From Bemisia tabaci (taxonomy: Eukaryota > Arthropoda > Insecta > Hemiptera > Aleyrodidae): DNA of 64,000 bases. The notes beneath the pieces are model-generated. The model was not told the origin of the DNA and ran no database searches. It was given only the letters and a program-made list of their open reading frames with translations. The translations under genes were made by a program, and so were the position numbers. Shown here piece by piece: positions 33,106-44,843 of this stretch (position 1 is its first letter; every line of letters starts with the position of its first letter). The stretch spans positions 23,325,372 to 23,389,371 of the forward strand of contig NC_092797.1 in NCBI RefSeq assembly GCF_918797505.1. The letters are read 5' to 3'.

Positions 33106-33367
33106 TTGAATCAGTGAGAACGAAAACACACCAACTCGGTAACTCAAAAATGCTCAATTTTCATTAAAGAGAGCCAATATTCATAAAGGCCATTGAAGTT
33201 AATGCATCTGTTCCAACTTGGACCTTAACAGTGTCCTTACGTACTTGTATTTTGGCACCCAAGATCTTTTTCTTGTACTAATTTCTTCAACTACTCTGCA
33301 GTTTTGCGTGTGTCTTGATTATTTTCATTTTTTCGAGTTGGTGTGTTTTCGTTCTCACTGATTCAAT
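33106..33367. mobile_element. Family H inverted-repeat element
   Basis: The left end TTGAATCAGTGAGAACG plus AAAACACACCAACTC matches the right end GAGTTGGTGTGTTTTCG plus TTCTCACTGATTCAA. Arms are about 33 bp around a centre of about 195 bp. One arm recurs alone at 51998-52031. No coding. Confidence 0.7.
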
Positions 33368-36300
33368 TCAGGACGGGAGATTTTTGTCTATTAGACAACA
33401 CTGCGGTCACTCCAGACCCTCCCCTGTTTCTTCCACCCTCCCAACTTACATTTCGAGTTAAATACCTTCTCTGAAGATATGTAATAAGGATATTTGAGGA
33501 ATCCGGGGGCAGCCGTATGCGTTCTTCCGGTCAGGAAATTTAGAGGTAGAGAATTTTTCGAGGCGGAATTTAAGCAGATGAATTAACAAGGAGACGGGAT
33601 CCAGGTTGTAAAGCCGAAGCTTTGAAGCTTACAACCGTCGTCGCGGGCCAATGAGAATGCGGCGAATGCGCTCTAAGCCTCGAAGACTGAATCTAGTAAT
33701 TGGAAGATGATATGTGGGGCGTTTTGTGCCGGTAATTTCACTCTCCTCGCAGGTCGCACTCTCCATTAGCTGTAACTTCGTTTCAAATGCGCGCGCCCTC
33801 AAAATTGCCTTCAATTATGTGGAAGCCCTCGGGCTCTAATGAAACTCAAAGAATCTTCTCAAAGGTAGGTTTTAGGCCGGCATTTTTAGACGAAACTGTA
33901 AAATCTACGTTGTTGACTTGTTAACCCGAGAACGATAGTCATATAACTAGAATTTTAAAAAAGATCCCAAATCTCACCGAAAAGTGCGCCTTGCCCAGAC
34001 GAAGTAACGTGTTTCCACCCCAAAGCTGCAAAGTTGACTCGAGCAAGTAGATTCTTTGACTGAATATGTCATTGCAATTTCTGTCAACAATGTTATTGCA
34101 TTTTGCTCGTAATCAGAGAAAAAATCGGTGAAATCCTCAGTTACATTGTCGTCCCTCTGATGTGAGAGCATATCTGGATTCCAACGTGAGTCCTGCTTTA
34201 CATATAGGTCCATGCTCTCTGGGGCTCATGCGGTAATCGAGGTACGCCCTTCCGCCAGAGGAGCAACAAAATCAATCCTATAATTTTTAATTAGAAATAC
34301 ATTTAACGAATGAATTAGCGACTCTAAAATGTAATCACGTTCTTCCATATACGGTAAACGACGAATTGAGCATACTTTATATCCGTCATTTAGATGAGAG
34401 GAATTATATACTAAAGAAAGTTTTTTTGCCTGCATCATTTAACTTTTCATGGGAAGAGGAAGTACAAAAACTTTCCGGTGTACACTACAAAAATCTTGTA
34501 GCGCATACTAGAATTTCTTGTAAGGCAAACTGCATACCGCAGCATTTTGCACCTTATCTGGCCCTCTTATTTATCGCACAACTTTCGACTTTAGAAGGGA
34601 CCATTACGTAAGTTCCTCAGTACGTAGGATGGGGAAGTAACCAAAAGTATGATTCTGTTTTTTAAGTCCTGCAACTGACTGTTAGCTAATTTATGAGGAG
34701 TCCCTGAGTTAAAACAAGGAAGAAAACTGAAAGCTTCTGAGAGAGTAAAATTGTACTTACGGGGTAGCTTAATTCTCCTCTTTTTCCCGGTAAGAGTTTC
34801 CGTCTACCCGAAAATGCACCCGAAGCTCAGATGCGGCTTTTTTGCGAGACAGCTTGCAGGAGCGTTCCAAACAGTTTGAAACTGTATTAAACGGTCTGAC
34901 ACCTGCTGCTCAGCGTATATGCACTCCACGTTGTAAGCAGATTAATTTTTAGCCGCTTGCTTCCCAAGTTGTGCAACCCAGCCCAAGTTTCGAACTCTCC
35001 CGGAGCGAGATCGTCTTGTTCCAGGCTTCCATTTCACGAGTGCATGGTGCTTCTAAGCTTCTCGCTTGTCTCTCGAATTTATGGGGGAGCCCTGAATTAA
35101 TCGCATTTTTTAAATGTTAATTTTATACCTATTTTTAAATTGTTGCGCACATGGAGGTCTGAAGATAAAGGTATTCAGTTAACAAGGGTTTTTTAGCTAG
35201 TATTTTCACAGTATTATCAATCGTTTTTGATTAATTTTCCCCACCCCCTCCCCCCCAAAGTATTGCATAGGTCATGTTATGAAGTGCCGATCTAGGAAAA
35301 GTACGAACATGTCAAAATATGGAGCTCTCAGGGCCTGAAAGGATCCAACCCTTGAATACGAAAAACACTCATAAACGGCTCTGTAAATCTTCAGATTCCA
35401 TTATGAAACCAAGATGGCCAAAAATGTTCATTAATGAGCATTCTTCCTCAAAATAAGTAAATATATGCCAAAATAATTCAAATGAGTGCGTTACAAACAA
35501 GGGGCTGTAACAATTTTAATAATAAATCACTCAGGATAATTTGAATTTATAGGTTGGCTGCCCTTTGGGCCCTAGAAGCTCCATGACTTAACCTTAAAAT
35601 TACCGACATGTCCGTGTCCGTGTTCTCCCTATTACAACTCGCTCTCCAGTTACATTCAGGCAGTTAGTGTGGTATGAACTCGTGCAAAAAATGTCGGAGG
35701 AGAGGTCGCCCCAACGAGTTTTGGATTTTGTACACTACGGAGGCGTCCTCCAAAGGGATGCCGGCAGAGTGTCGACGAGGAGGTGTTACTTCATCAGTTG
35801 CCACAACCCTTTCTTTATAGGGACAGGCGTATGTAGCGTTTATTAGAGTGTGACAGTGCCGGAATGCGATACAGGAGCGACGTATATGTATTGCATGACC
35901 ATTATCAGCTTCGATACATCTCGATGCAGTATTGTGGGAATACTGTTGTGGGAACGCTTAAGTCTTTACAGGCTTAAGTTTCCCACATTCGGCTCCATAG
36001 ATGAGGCGTGCTTTGCGTCATGGCTTTTCGTGAGAATTCACGGATTTCCATGGCCAGCGATAGAGATAGGTCCGTCGGAAGTTAGCGCTTGTTTATGTCT
36101 AAACGTAAAGCTTCAGTGTCGCGGAAGTGCACACGTTTTGACATAAAAAGATTCGGTGATCACATGGGCGAGATCAGTCTTGAGGAATAGATTCCCGGAT
36201 GATCCGGTCAGCCCCCGTGAGTGTAGCTTGAAAGATTAGAGATATACATATTCATTGTTCATTATTCATATATTCATTGTGTTCTTCATTTGTGCGCGAT

Positions 36301-37304
36301 CCCCCCCACAACAATACTCAAAAGATATTAGTTAAAATAGTATTCGGATGACAGTTTACTAAAAACAATTGTTTTTCAATTGTCAATCTGTTTAATCCTG
36401 GTGTTTGTAGATTTTTGATGATGTACCGGATCAAGACGGAGTGTTTAGCAAGAATCGTCAACAAATTGCCAATCTTTTCCAGTATAATGTTTTTAAAGAA
36501 GTATCGCATGAATATGTTAAGCTTTGATCTTATTCAATGCAATATTGTGTATACATTTTTTGAAAAAAATGTATTGAAATTAGTATTTAAATATCGCTAT
36601 ATTTAAGGAAAGTTGTATCCAAATCTTGAATAGATAAAAGAAAATATTGAAAAGTACATTACAAAATTTGGAAAAAATACTCAACCAATATTGTCACAAG
36701 ACTTTTCATGGTAATCCAAATTCTGACAAAATACGCGATAGGTTAAATGCTTCCACATTAGCTTAATCCGTAATAGTTTTCGAAAAAAATGTTAAAACAC
36801 ATTTGGAGGAAGCCAATTAAAGCACAAGTTATCTCTAGCTCCGACATCAATGTTCGATGTACACATCCGTCAGAATTTGCATTACTGCTCCTCTATCCTA
36901 AGTTTGATTTATCTGAAAAATAATTATGAATGAAGTTAATGAAATAATATTAGTTGAAACTAGATGAAAGTACTCAACTGCAGTATACACGCGGAGTCCA
37001 GTGTTCCACGCCATAAGCGTCGTCTCGCCGGTCCCGGCATCATAAGTAGGTCAAGTCTTGAGTAAATTTAAGTCGAGGTATTTGTTTAGGACTTGCGTCA
37101 AGAGAGCAGAAAACTTGCAGTGTGAAACTAATCCCAAATTGGAAAACACCTCGAATCGCCCAGGAACATTCTTGATGGTTATGCAAACTGCTCTGTAAGT
37201 CAGAAAATGTCGGACGGAAGCAGGTATGAAATCAGAGAAAATAACGGGATGATGAAAATAAGTTCTTGACTAGACACTGATAAAACTTACAGATCCATAA
37301 AAAT
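33368..37304. other. 3.9-kb stretch with no recognised gene
   Basis: The longest featureless part. Short ORFs (60-98 codons) only. A small palindrome (GGTTGTAAAGC..GCTTACAACC) lies at 33604-33637 and a TTCAT-rich patch at 36250-36290. I recognise no domain, RNA or element. Confidence 0.45.
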
Positions 37305-37572
37305 GAGGGGCTTGGAGGACAAGGCGCATAATTGCTGTTTGGGAAAAAATTTAGATATTAACAATTTCAACTTAAATTAGTCTTACTGCACATTCTGGGG
37401 AAAATTCGCCCTCAAATTCCAATTTCTAAGTATCAAAAAATGAGTTTGAACTTTCTCTCCGCCATAAGAATCCATGCAATCTTGAAACTTAAAAAAGCTC
37501 GAAAATTTCGAAAACTTAAATTTCTCGAAATAGCAAGAACTGCACTGATGTGCCTTGTCCTCCAAGCTCCTC
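37305..37572 (-). mobile_element. Family N MITE, copy 2
   Basis: The left end is GAGGGGCTTGGAGGACAAGG and the right end CCTTGTCCTCCAAGCTCC, so the termini are good inverted repeats. The centre matches the reverse complement of 1176-1417 (for example GCCATAAGAATCCATG). Better preserved than copy 1. The 68-74-codon ORFs across it are palindrome artefacts. Confidence 0.75.
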
Positions 37573-38717
37573 AAATTTATCTGCATTTTAACCTCACAAA
37601 ATGCCACAGAAATTTTCCAACGGCATCTAGTATGAGTAGATCTTAGATCTCCCGATCTTAGCAGATGTAATGTTTTCTATAATTCATGCTCCACTTTGTT
37701 TCATTCCTACTCTCGAAGGACTATTTTGCAACATGTATTTGATGCAGGAAAAACTAAAATCAAATGAAAAATTATAAAATATATTAAATAAAATGACTTG
37801 AGTGCCCTAAAAAGACCCTGGAGGACTGTGGGGGACACAGAACGTCAGAGAGCGCCTTGAAAATGACTCTTATGTATTTGTAAGAAATGAAAATAGATAT
37901 TTTACATCAGTTGTTCTAAAATGGAGCAATTTTCTTTTTCATGAGGCGGAAAATGTGAAAACTATTCTCTCTTTGACTGTTGAGTCAGAATCCAGATTCT
38001 CAATTGCGGCGAGGACAAAGAAAAATTTTAGAAATTAATAAACTGATTTTTTGTGACAAAAATTTGAGTTTCGTGTTGAAAATGGTGAAAATACATTTTA
38101 GTCGGTGTTCATAAACAAAACAGAGCGTTAGCCTCTACCATGAAAACTGCATTTTTGAAAAAAGGGTTTGGTGAAAAAAGATTTTTAATAATGTCTGAGA
38201 CGTCAGAAAAAGTAGCCTCAACTCAATGTGAGCAAAGAGGTATTTGAATTAAGTTCCGCGCAGGCAGCTTTGCAAACAGGTTGAGGGAGGGAATTAAAAC
38301 GTTTCTCCGTAAATAATTGTTTGTTCTACGAAACCAAGATTGAGTGCATTGAGTTTGTTTCTTGACCTTCTTCTTTCTCGCGAAAACGTCTCCTCCAGTT
38401 AAGTTGGTGGATCGTGCCGGAAAAGGAGTGCCTCTCTCGCAATCAAGTGGGAAAGTGTCACTTTTTGTTGAAATGTGGCTTCTGGCGGGCTGAGGTCAGC
38501 GGTGCGTGTAAGCCAGCAGCTAAGGCTGCACGATTGCACAGCAGAGGGCAGAGAGATTTTTCCCCCGTCAGCAGTCTATTTACCGGTCGTCTAACGAGAG
38601 ACCGTTGATGAAAAATGAAATATTTTCATGACGCGCATATTTTTTCGCACAAATTTAGGACTGATTAGCAATTGCAGAAGGGGAGCCATCATTTTCAGTC
38701 AGGGTGACTCCTTTGCT
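37573..38717. other. Stretch with no recognised gene
   Basis: About 1.1 kb of ordinary sequence. One 64-codon ORF near 38414 shows nothing recognisable. Confidence 0.5.
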
Positions 38718-38945
38718 GCAAAAAAAAAAATCGATTGGATCCAGAATGCACACTCTGAAAAGCATTGAAAAGAAAAAATACTCTTGATTCAATCGGATTT
38801 TTGTTTGAATCAGAAGGAAATCCGCTCAAATCAAGAGGCTTGGCTCCTCGATTCAAGGAAAAATCCGATTGAATCGAGAGTATATTTTCTTGTCAATGTT
38901 ATCAACAGTCTGGATTCTAGATTCAAGCGATTTCTTTCTCCAGTG
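38718..38945. mobile_element. Family B MITE, copy with A-rich left end
   Basis: GATTGGATCCAGAATGCAC, AATACTCTTGATTCAATCGG, GAAATCCGCTCAAATC, AGAGGCTTGG and a CCAGTG end match the family. An A run replaces part of the left terminal repeat. Confidence 0.75.
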
Positions 38946-39261
38946 CTCCTTCTTTGCTACGATATACTTCAAAATGGCGAGTTTATATTTCTGATTTTTG
39001 TGAGTTTTTCACGCTGTTGAATATATTTTTCTCTAATAATTTAGAAGAAGAGCATTGACAAGTGTTTTTTAAAAATTTGAACATTTATCAGAGTTATGGT
39101 AGTGAGCGCATTGGGCAATTCATAGTTGAACTGCATTTTGCAATTTGGAGCTATAAATTGTGGCTCATCTGAAAAAAACACGTATGTGAATAGGGAAACT
39201 AATGGCACATACGTTGTTTTTAAACCAGGCCTGAATTTATAGTTCCTAATTGCAAAATGTA

Positions 39262-39492
39262 CACTGGAAAAAAAAAACACATTGAATCTAGAGTCCAGAC
39301 TCTTAAAAACATCAACAAGAAAAAATACTCTTGATTCAATCAGATTTAAGCTTAAATCAAGAACCAAGCCTCTTAATTTGAGCGGATTTCCTTTTGATTT
39401 AAGCTTAAAACTGATTGAATCAAGAGTCCGTTTTCTTGTCAATGTTTTCAAGAGTCTGGACTCTAGATCCAATGTGTTTTTTTTTTCCAGTG
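39262..39492. mobile_element. Family B MITE with TA flanks
   Basis: 231 bp from CACTGG to CCAGTG, flanked by TA at 39260-39261 and 39493-39494, as expected of a Tc1/mariner-type insertion. Subterminal CACATTGAATCTAGAGTCC and GACTCTAGATCCAATGTG pair well. The only B copy here with a visible two-sided TA. Confidence 0.85.
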
Positions 39493-39555
39493 TAGTCTAA
39501 TTGAGCATTGTCTCAAATTCAATTCAATCATACCGATTTAGTCATCGGTGCTATT

Positions 39556-39559
<4 letters not shown>

Positions 39560-39600
<41 letters not shown>
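39560..39600. repeat. Poly(A) tract, 41 bp
   Basis: Uninterrupted A run, followed by CAACAACAG. Located 67 bp after a B element. No target duplication found around it. Confidence 0.9.
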
Positions 39601-39601
<1 letters not shown>

Positions 39602-40641
39602 AACAACAGATATTCTCACCGAGTAGGGAAACATCTGAAGACCGGTGTTGCTGCAAACTGCGTATCTTTTTAAAAGGAAAGCGTTCTCTTGATGACATTT
39701 TTGCCTCTGCAACGGAGATTCCTATGTATGCTGCATAAAATAACACCAACGGCTATCACATCCTTAATCGGAATTAATTTGGCACAATTTCAACGCTACA
39801 TGTCGTTCCTCCTCATGTCTCTCGTCATCCGAGATCGCTTCACACCCCTTCCGCACCGTGAGATTATTCCGCGTCCTCGTCATACAGCTTCACGATCCTC
39901 AAACAAAATGAAAATAAATTTGACGTTTAATGTTTCCAAGTGGCGTTTACCGTCATTAAATTATTTTGCACGCTCCATCACCAGGTGCCCCACTTCGTAT
40001 TCATCATTTTTTTTTTCATACGCCGTTAAACTAGCCTAATCCCGCTCCCAAAGAGTAGAGTTTTCTTTTGGGGAGCATGAATTATTCATACGGGGTGAGC
40101 CTGTAACACGTCGGGCGGATAAGCTGTAAGAATAGGGAAATCTGCAGCGAAAATAATGCACAGCTTAAAGGAGCTGAGTTATACACTACCCTCTCCCCCT
40201 CCCACCGATGTGTGTTCCGCCGTGGACTAGTCGAGGATCCGATTGAGCGGGGAGCTCATTAGGTGTGTGAATGTGTTCTACTTTCATATCTTTCGTGTTA
40301 TACCCACAGGATTATTCACACATAAGCATATTTTGCTCCTCCATCTTTCCTTTCCTCCCTCCACCTCTCCCTTGTACTTCTTTTCTCATCGGGGATCGTA
40401 TTCACCGTTGGAGGGTCCGCAGCAAGGAGCTGTTAACTGCATCGTTCCTCAAATTGGGCAGCTTCCTTTCCCTTTCGCAGACCGAAAACACGGGGATACA
40501 TAACCGCACTCCAGAGGCAAAAGGTGCAAAGCTCTTTTTCGGCCGTTTCCAGATACCTTGAAATAAAACCGCCCGTTTGCCCCATTGATTCCAGCGTCAT
40601 ATCTTAATTTTTCGAACTCCATTTCAGGTGACTAGAGAAAC
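39601..40641. other. Stretch with no recognised gene
   Basis: ORFs of 86-116 codons (39689-40561, plus strand) contain no domain I recognise. Pyrimidine-rich around 40340-40390. Nothing structured. Confidence 0.4.
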
Positions 40642-40894
40642 GCGCCCTGCTACATAAGAACGCCGTATGAGCATCTGAATGTTGCCAAATTTCCTCTCAA
40701 AAATACTTATTTTTGAAAGAAAGTTATGAATGTTTTACCTTGCAATTTTCAGACTTTGTAGATCAAATTACGAGCGAAATCCTCTGAAAAATTGGAGGAG
40801 AATTATTCGCAAATTTTCCTGAAAATTCGTGATTTATCGAAGGAAATTCGGCAACGCCTGGTGGCTCATACGGTGTTTTTCCTTCGCATGGCAG
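40642..40894. mobile_element. Family A MITE, no visible target duplication
   Basis: 253 bp, eroded ends (left TGCTACATAAGAACGCCG, right TTCCTTCGCATGGCAG) with inner motifs CGCCGTATGAGC, GTTGCCAAATTTCC and TTCGGCAACGCCTGG. The 4-bp flanks (AAAC, CATG) differ, so the insertion is old or the flanks rearranged. Confidence 0.8.
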
Positions 40895-41305
40895 CATGGT
40901 ATGCCCCACGGCGATCGCGGTGTCGCGCAAACGCGTCATTTCGACGAACAGTATCTTCATTATTATTGGACGTAGAAACTTAGCATTGAAACAGATCTTA
41001 CATTGTGTTAATGCTAATCTATGAGCTTAAATCGTCGAAATAATACCGAAAATGACTCATTCACATAACTCGCCCTCCCCCTCACGAAAGAACGTAACAA
41101 CATTTCAATGTTGCCAATTTCTCCCTCGAATATTGCATTTTTATACGGAGAATCTTGGGAATTTTCAACTGATAATTTCACCGATTTTTCCTCTGATCTT
41201 ACATAACAGTCAGAAAAATTTTGGAAGAATTGCAGAGTTACGTTCCAGTAAAAAATTGAATTCAGTGTGTCAATTTTGCAACCTTAGAATGAAGTTATGT
41301 TCCTT
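40895..41305. other. Stretch with no recognised gene
   Basis: About 410 bp; short chance ORFs only. Confidence 0.45.
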
Positions 41306-41462
41306 CTAGTGGCGAGGCGTGAATGACGATTATCAATATGTTCATTGAAGCTATGGTAAAGAATCGATAATTAAGGTTTTCACTGCGAAAACTCTGTTTA
41401 TCGGTCCTTTTCCAAAAGTTTAAATCGCAGAACAATCGATAAATCGTAACGCACGCCACGAG
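41306..41462. mobile_element. Family D MITE, diverged copy
   Basis: TAGTGGCGAGGCGTG at the left, GCTATGGTAAAGAATCGATA in the left arm, ATCGGTCCTTTTCC and TTTAAATCGCAG in the right arm, then AACGCACGCCACG at the right end. Same order as other D copies read in the opposite direction. Confidence 0.65.
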
Positions 41463-41737
41463 CCATTGGTTCTTTCGTCCGAGGAACGACGAACTCCGGA
41501 GTTCTAATCTCCATCGACTTCGAGATTGGTACTAATTCCGACATTAAGTTTCACTAGGATGTTGCGAATTAGAGAATGGCGAATAGGGTAGGGGAGGGTG
41601 AAGGAGTTCATGGAAAGTGTCACAATCGGGTTTGAAGGGAACCAGATGGGTGATAAATGGAGAAGCGGAGTGCGGGGTTTACGGAGCCGTGGCCGGGGGG
41701 GGGGGGGATCTTGGGGTCGCTCGGTGGTGGTGGCAGC

Positions 41738-41952
41738 GCACAGTGGATCGAGACAATGGCAGAGGTCATGATTTACAAACTTTAAAAGCGTACATCTTCA
41801 TAGATATGAAATGTTGACATCGGTTTTCCTGCAGAATTTCCTATAAAAATCACCGCTTAGAATTACAATTGTGACGAGATAAACGTAAAATGTTACAATT
41901 TTTGTCAAAAATTGTACGTCTGACTTTCGACCAAAAACTCGTTTCACTGTGC
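41738..41952. mobile_element. Family E MITE
   Basis: Starts GCACAGTGGATCGAGACAAT, ends CGTTTCACTGTGCGG. Interior ACAAACTTTAAAAGCG, TTTTTGTCAAAAATTG and CGTCTGACTTTCGACC match the family, though the middle is diverged. Confidence 0.75.
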
Positions 41953-41984
41953 GGCGGCGGAACCCGACAATTCGCACAGCTTCT

Positions 41985-42237
41985 CCGCCGTGCCAAAGAA
42001 GAACGCCGTATGAGCCTTCAAGCTTTGCCAAAGTTCCTTTAACAAATCACGAATTCTCAGGAAAATCGGGCAATATTTATCCTCCGAGTTTCCGGAGGAT
42101 TTCGTTTGTAATTTCATGTGAATACTCGGAAAATTTCAAGAAAATTGTGTTTTTACTTTCGTCGAAAATAGACATTTTGTGAGAGGAAATTTGGCAACAT
42201 TCGAATGCTCATACGGGGTTTTCCCTATTCGCTGCGG
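41985..42237. mobile_element. Family A MITE, near-match flanks
   Basis: 253 bp from CCGCCGTGCCAAAG to GCTGCGG. Inner arms ACGCCGTATGAGCC and TGCTCATACGGGG. Flanks TTCT (41981-41984) and TCCT (42238-42241) differ at one base. The right terminus is eroded. It lies 32 bp from an E element. Confidence 0.75.
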
Positions 42238-42669
42238 TCCTCCTCGTCGTGCGAGGGGTTAATCCGAATAATTAGCGGAGGCAACGAATGTATAAAATAT
42301 GAATCGGAAAGTATCCGAGTTTCCAGCTAATTATGTTTCATCGCCGCCGCGTTCGGTAGTTTCCGCGAGTGTCTCGCCGGCGAGGAATCGTGAAGCGCTC
42401 GGGGGTACGACTAACAGGACTTGACATTAATGGAAACAAATTGGCTTTTATTCACTGCTTGTCTCGATGAAGCCACTCGTTTAATGAATTACGGTCTGTT
42501 GCGAGCTGTCAAAATGGGACTTTTAAACATTTTTTCCGCGTTTAATTGAACGTTAAATTCTCATAACCCATTCGCGGGAGTAATCCCCCTCCCCCCCCTT
42601 TCGAATAAGTATTGTCTCGACTCGCGTCACTCCACTGTGAAAAAGCCTAGGAAAATTTCAACTTCCACG
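42238..42669. other. Stretch with no recognised gene
   Basis: Moderately GC-rich in 42230-42420. No ORF or repeat recognised. Confidence 0.45.
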
Positions 42670-42773
42670 CTGTTGTCCTAAGGAAAAACGCCGTATGAAC
42701 ATTCGAGAGTTGCCAAATTTGCCTGTGATCAAACGTTTATTTTGGGAGGAATTCATGAATATTTTGCCTCGAT

Positions 42774-43762
42774 ATAGATCGTATTAGAGTACGTGTATAG
42801 CGAGAGTATGGAAAGATGTGAAACTCGAAAAATCCATCAGGCCTTCACCGATGCCTCCGCGAATAAAGTTAGGGCCCAGAAATGCAGCCAACCCATGAAT
42901 TTCGAATGTCCAGAGCGATTTACAAATACAATTGTTACGAACCGCCGTTTATAAAGCATGTATTTGACTTACTTTTAGCATACATTTACTTATTTTTGCA
43001 AAAGAACGCTCATTTACGTACATTCTTGGCCATCTTGGTTAGAATTGAACTCTGTAGGCTGGCAGTGAAATTTTGTGTGTTAGAAGTTGCTCAGAAGGGT
43101 GGCTGCACTTTTGGACCCTAAGCCCTCCATCAAGCGATCTGTCCATACTCTCGCTATAAAGGTACTCCAGATCGTATTCGATAGGGACTCGATGTATCGT
43201 TTGGTTCAAAACAATAAAGCATAACCTCAAACAAAAATTTTATCATTTTAAATAGGAAACCTTAAGAATGAGAGAATTCCTCACGGAGAAAAAAACTTCG
43301 TGCGTAGGACCCGAAGTTGAGGTCATATGGATCTCTGAAGTTTTCGGATCACGTATGAAAAACTTGAGGTCCAGCTGTCGAAGTTCGGGTCAGACATCTG
43401 AAGTACTTCGATAAATATCGAAGGGTTCGGGTCACACATCTGAAGTACTCCGGTTGGTACATATAGACGTGCCTCGATGTCTGCCTCGAACTTAGAAAGC
43501 TCGACCTTAAGTTTTCGGATGCGTGATCAGAAAACTTCAGAGATCCATATAACCTCAACTTTGGGTTCCATGCACGAAGTTTTTTTCTCTGTGTAACAAT
43601 TTTAGTTTCCATTACTATTAAACTCGCATGATAATGAAAAAACCATCTCTAGAAACCCGTTCCCTCAGATCACTCAATTGTCTTTTGAGGCTATGTCTAT
43701 ACATGTTGAACCGATTGATGTCGATACAATTTCACCTGTTTGATGTATCGAATACGATCCAT
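42774..43762. mobile_element. Composite insertion nested in the split A element (family P)
   Basis: The left part holds an inverted pair: GATCGTATTAGAGTACG and TATAGCGAGAGTATGG at 42778-42815, against TCCATACTCTCGCTATA and GATCGTATTCGATAG at 43138-43178. The right border has GTATCGAATACGATCC, again the same motif inverted. So terminal GATCGTATT-type repeats bound the insertion, which also contains a complete C foldback (43282-43593). Whether one 990-bp element or several events is unclear. No transposase. Confidence 0.6.
43282..43593. mobile_element. Family C foldback element, copy 1
   Basis: 312 bp, long inverted arms. Left CACGGAGAAAAAAACTTCG, GACCCGAAGTTGAGGTC and TCTGAAGTTTTCGG pair with right CCGAAAACTTCAGAG, CCTCAACTTTGGGTTCC and CGAAGTTTTTTTCTCTGTG. 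The centre has repeats of TTCGGGTCA.ACATCTGAAG. Matches 53502-53810. No coding. Confidence 0.8.
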
Positions 43763-44139
43763 CGTCGGATATTTTAGATGAAAGTGCGAGCAATACTGTC
43801 CGAAAAATTGAGAGAAAAATATTCACAGCTTCTCTAGTAAATTAGAGTTTTATCAAATGAAATTTGACAACATCGGAGGGTTCATACGGCGTTTTTCCTC
43901 AGCGAGGAAGCACGGCCCTTGAACCGGGGTTTCTTAGGCTCGTTTAGGATTATAGCATCTCCGTTACTGACGTTGCGTTTATATTTTTTAACGTTTCTCT
44001 GCCTCGCGATAATATATTGTATTATTTCGTATACAGCATTAACAGTTCAGATTGAGCACCATTAACTCTGGATAATGGCACCCATGCATTTTATATCGTT
44101 AAAAATCTGGGAATTCACTACGACGCGACGCCTAGTTCA

Positions 44140-44215
44140 ATGGCGTGTCCTGCAATGCGATGAATCGATTGATTGGGCATTTAAGTCCATGGGATAGGAT
44201 CGATTATGAGGGTCT
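44140..44215. mobile_element. Family D MITE, left half only
   Basis: TGGCGTGTCCTGCAATGCGA, ATCGATTGATTGGGCATTTA and AGGATCGATTATGAGGG follow the left arm of D, then similarity stops. A truncated copy beside two further D elements. Confidence 0.55.
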
Positions 44216-44239
44216 TTACAATCAACTTCACTCTTCATC

Positions 44240-44409
44240 ACTGGCCCCGGGGTGAGGCGCGAACAATCGATTATCGATTTTTCCCCATTTGAAACTATGG
44301 TAAAGAATCGATTATAAGGTGCTCGTTGCGAACACCCTATAAATCGATCCTTTTCCATAGGTTTAAACGGCGGATCAAACGATATATTGCAAAACATGCC
44401 ACGCCACTG
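44240..44409. mobile_element. Family D MITE
   Basis: Contains GAACAATCGATTATCGA, ATGGTAAAGAATCGATTA, GGTGCTCGTTGCGAACACC, ATCGATCCTTTTCCATAGG, and ends ATGCCACGCCACTG. Opposite orientation to the next copy. The left end is eroded. Confidence 0.7.
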
Positions 44410-44456
44410 CACTGGCCTCATTCGTATGTTGTCATTTCCCAAACTCGGGATCGCAA

Positions 44457-44622
44457 TCAGTGGCGTGGCGTGCTTTGCGATATATCGATTGTTATGTCAT
44501 TTAAACTTATGGAAAAAGATCGATAAACAGGGTGTTCGCAGCGAACACCTTAATAATCGATTCTTTACCGCAGGTTTAAATGGCATAACAATCGATACAT
44601 CGCACTTCACGCCACGCCACTG
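44457..44622. mobile_element. Family D MITE, 8-bp target duplication GATCGCAA
   Basis: Ends TCAGTGGCGTGGCGTG and CACGCCACGCCACTG. GATCGCAA lies on both sides (44449-44456 and 44623-44630). Terminal CAGTGG-type repeats with an 8-bp duplication fit the hAT superfamily. The centre is the palindrome GGTGTTCGCAGCGAACACC. About 166 bp, best-preserved D copy. Confidence 0.9.
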
Positions 44623-44843
44623 GATCGCAACTCCATTCCAAGATTGGAAAATTGACCCATTTTCTACCAGAATATCACTAGGCCACATGCGTTCAAAGTT
44701 TACTAAGCCATGCGTATAATCAGTAGAAAAAGCGGTGAAATTTTATTCTAGAAAAGCGCAACAGGTCCCAGATAAAAGTGCATTTACAAGTGAAATTTTT
44801 GCGCTATTGAAATTGTTACATTCCTTCGTTCGGGAAACATAAC

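Larger units (their letters stand above)
42670..43910. mobile_element. Family A MITE split by a later insertion, target duplication CACG
   Basis: The left half (42670-42773) starts CTGTTGTCCTAAGGAAAAAC and carries GTTGCCAAATTTGCC. The right half (about 43763-43910) carries TTTTAGATGAAAGTGCGAGC, ATTTGACAACATCGG and ACGGCGTTTTTCC. Together they cover the ordinary 253-bp element with almost nothing missing. CACG stands before the left end (42666-42669) and after the right end (43911-43914), showing that both halves are one insertion interrupted later by about 990 bp. Confidence 0.85.
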
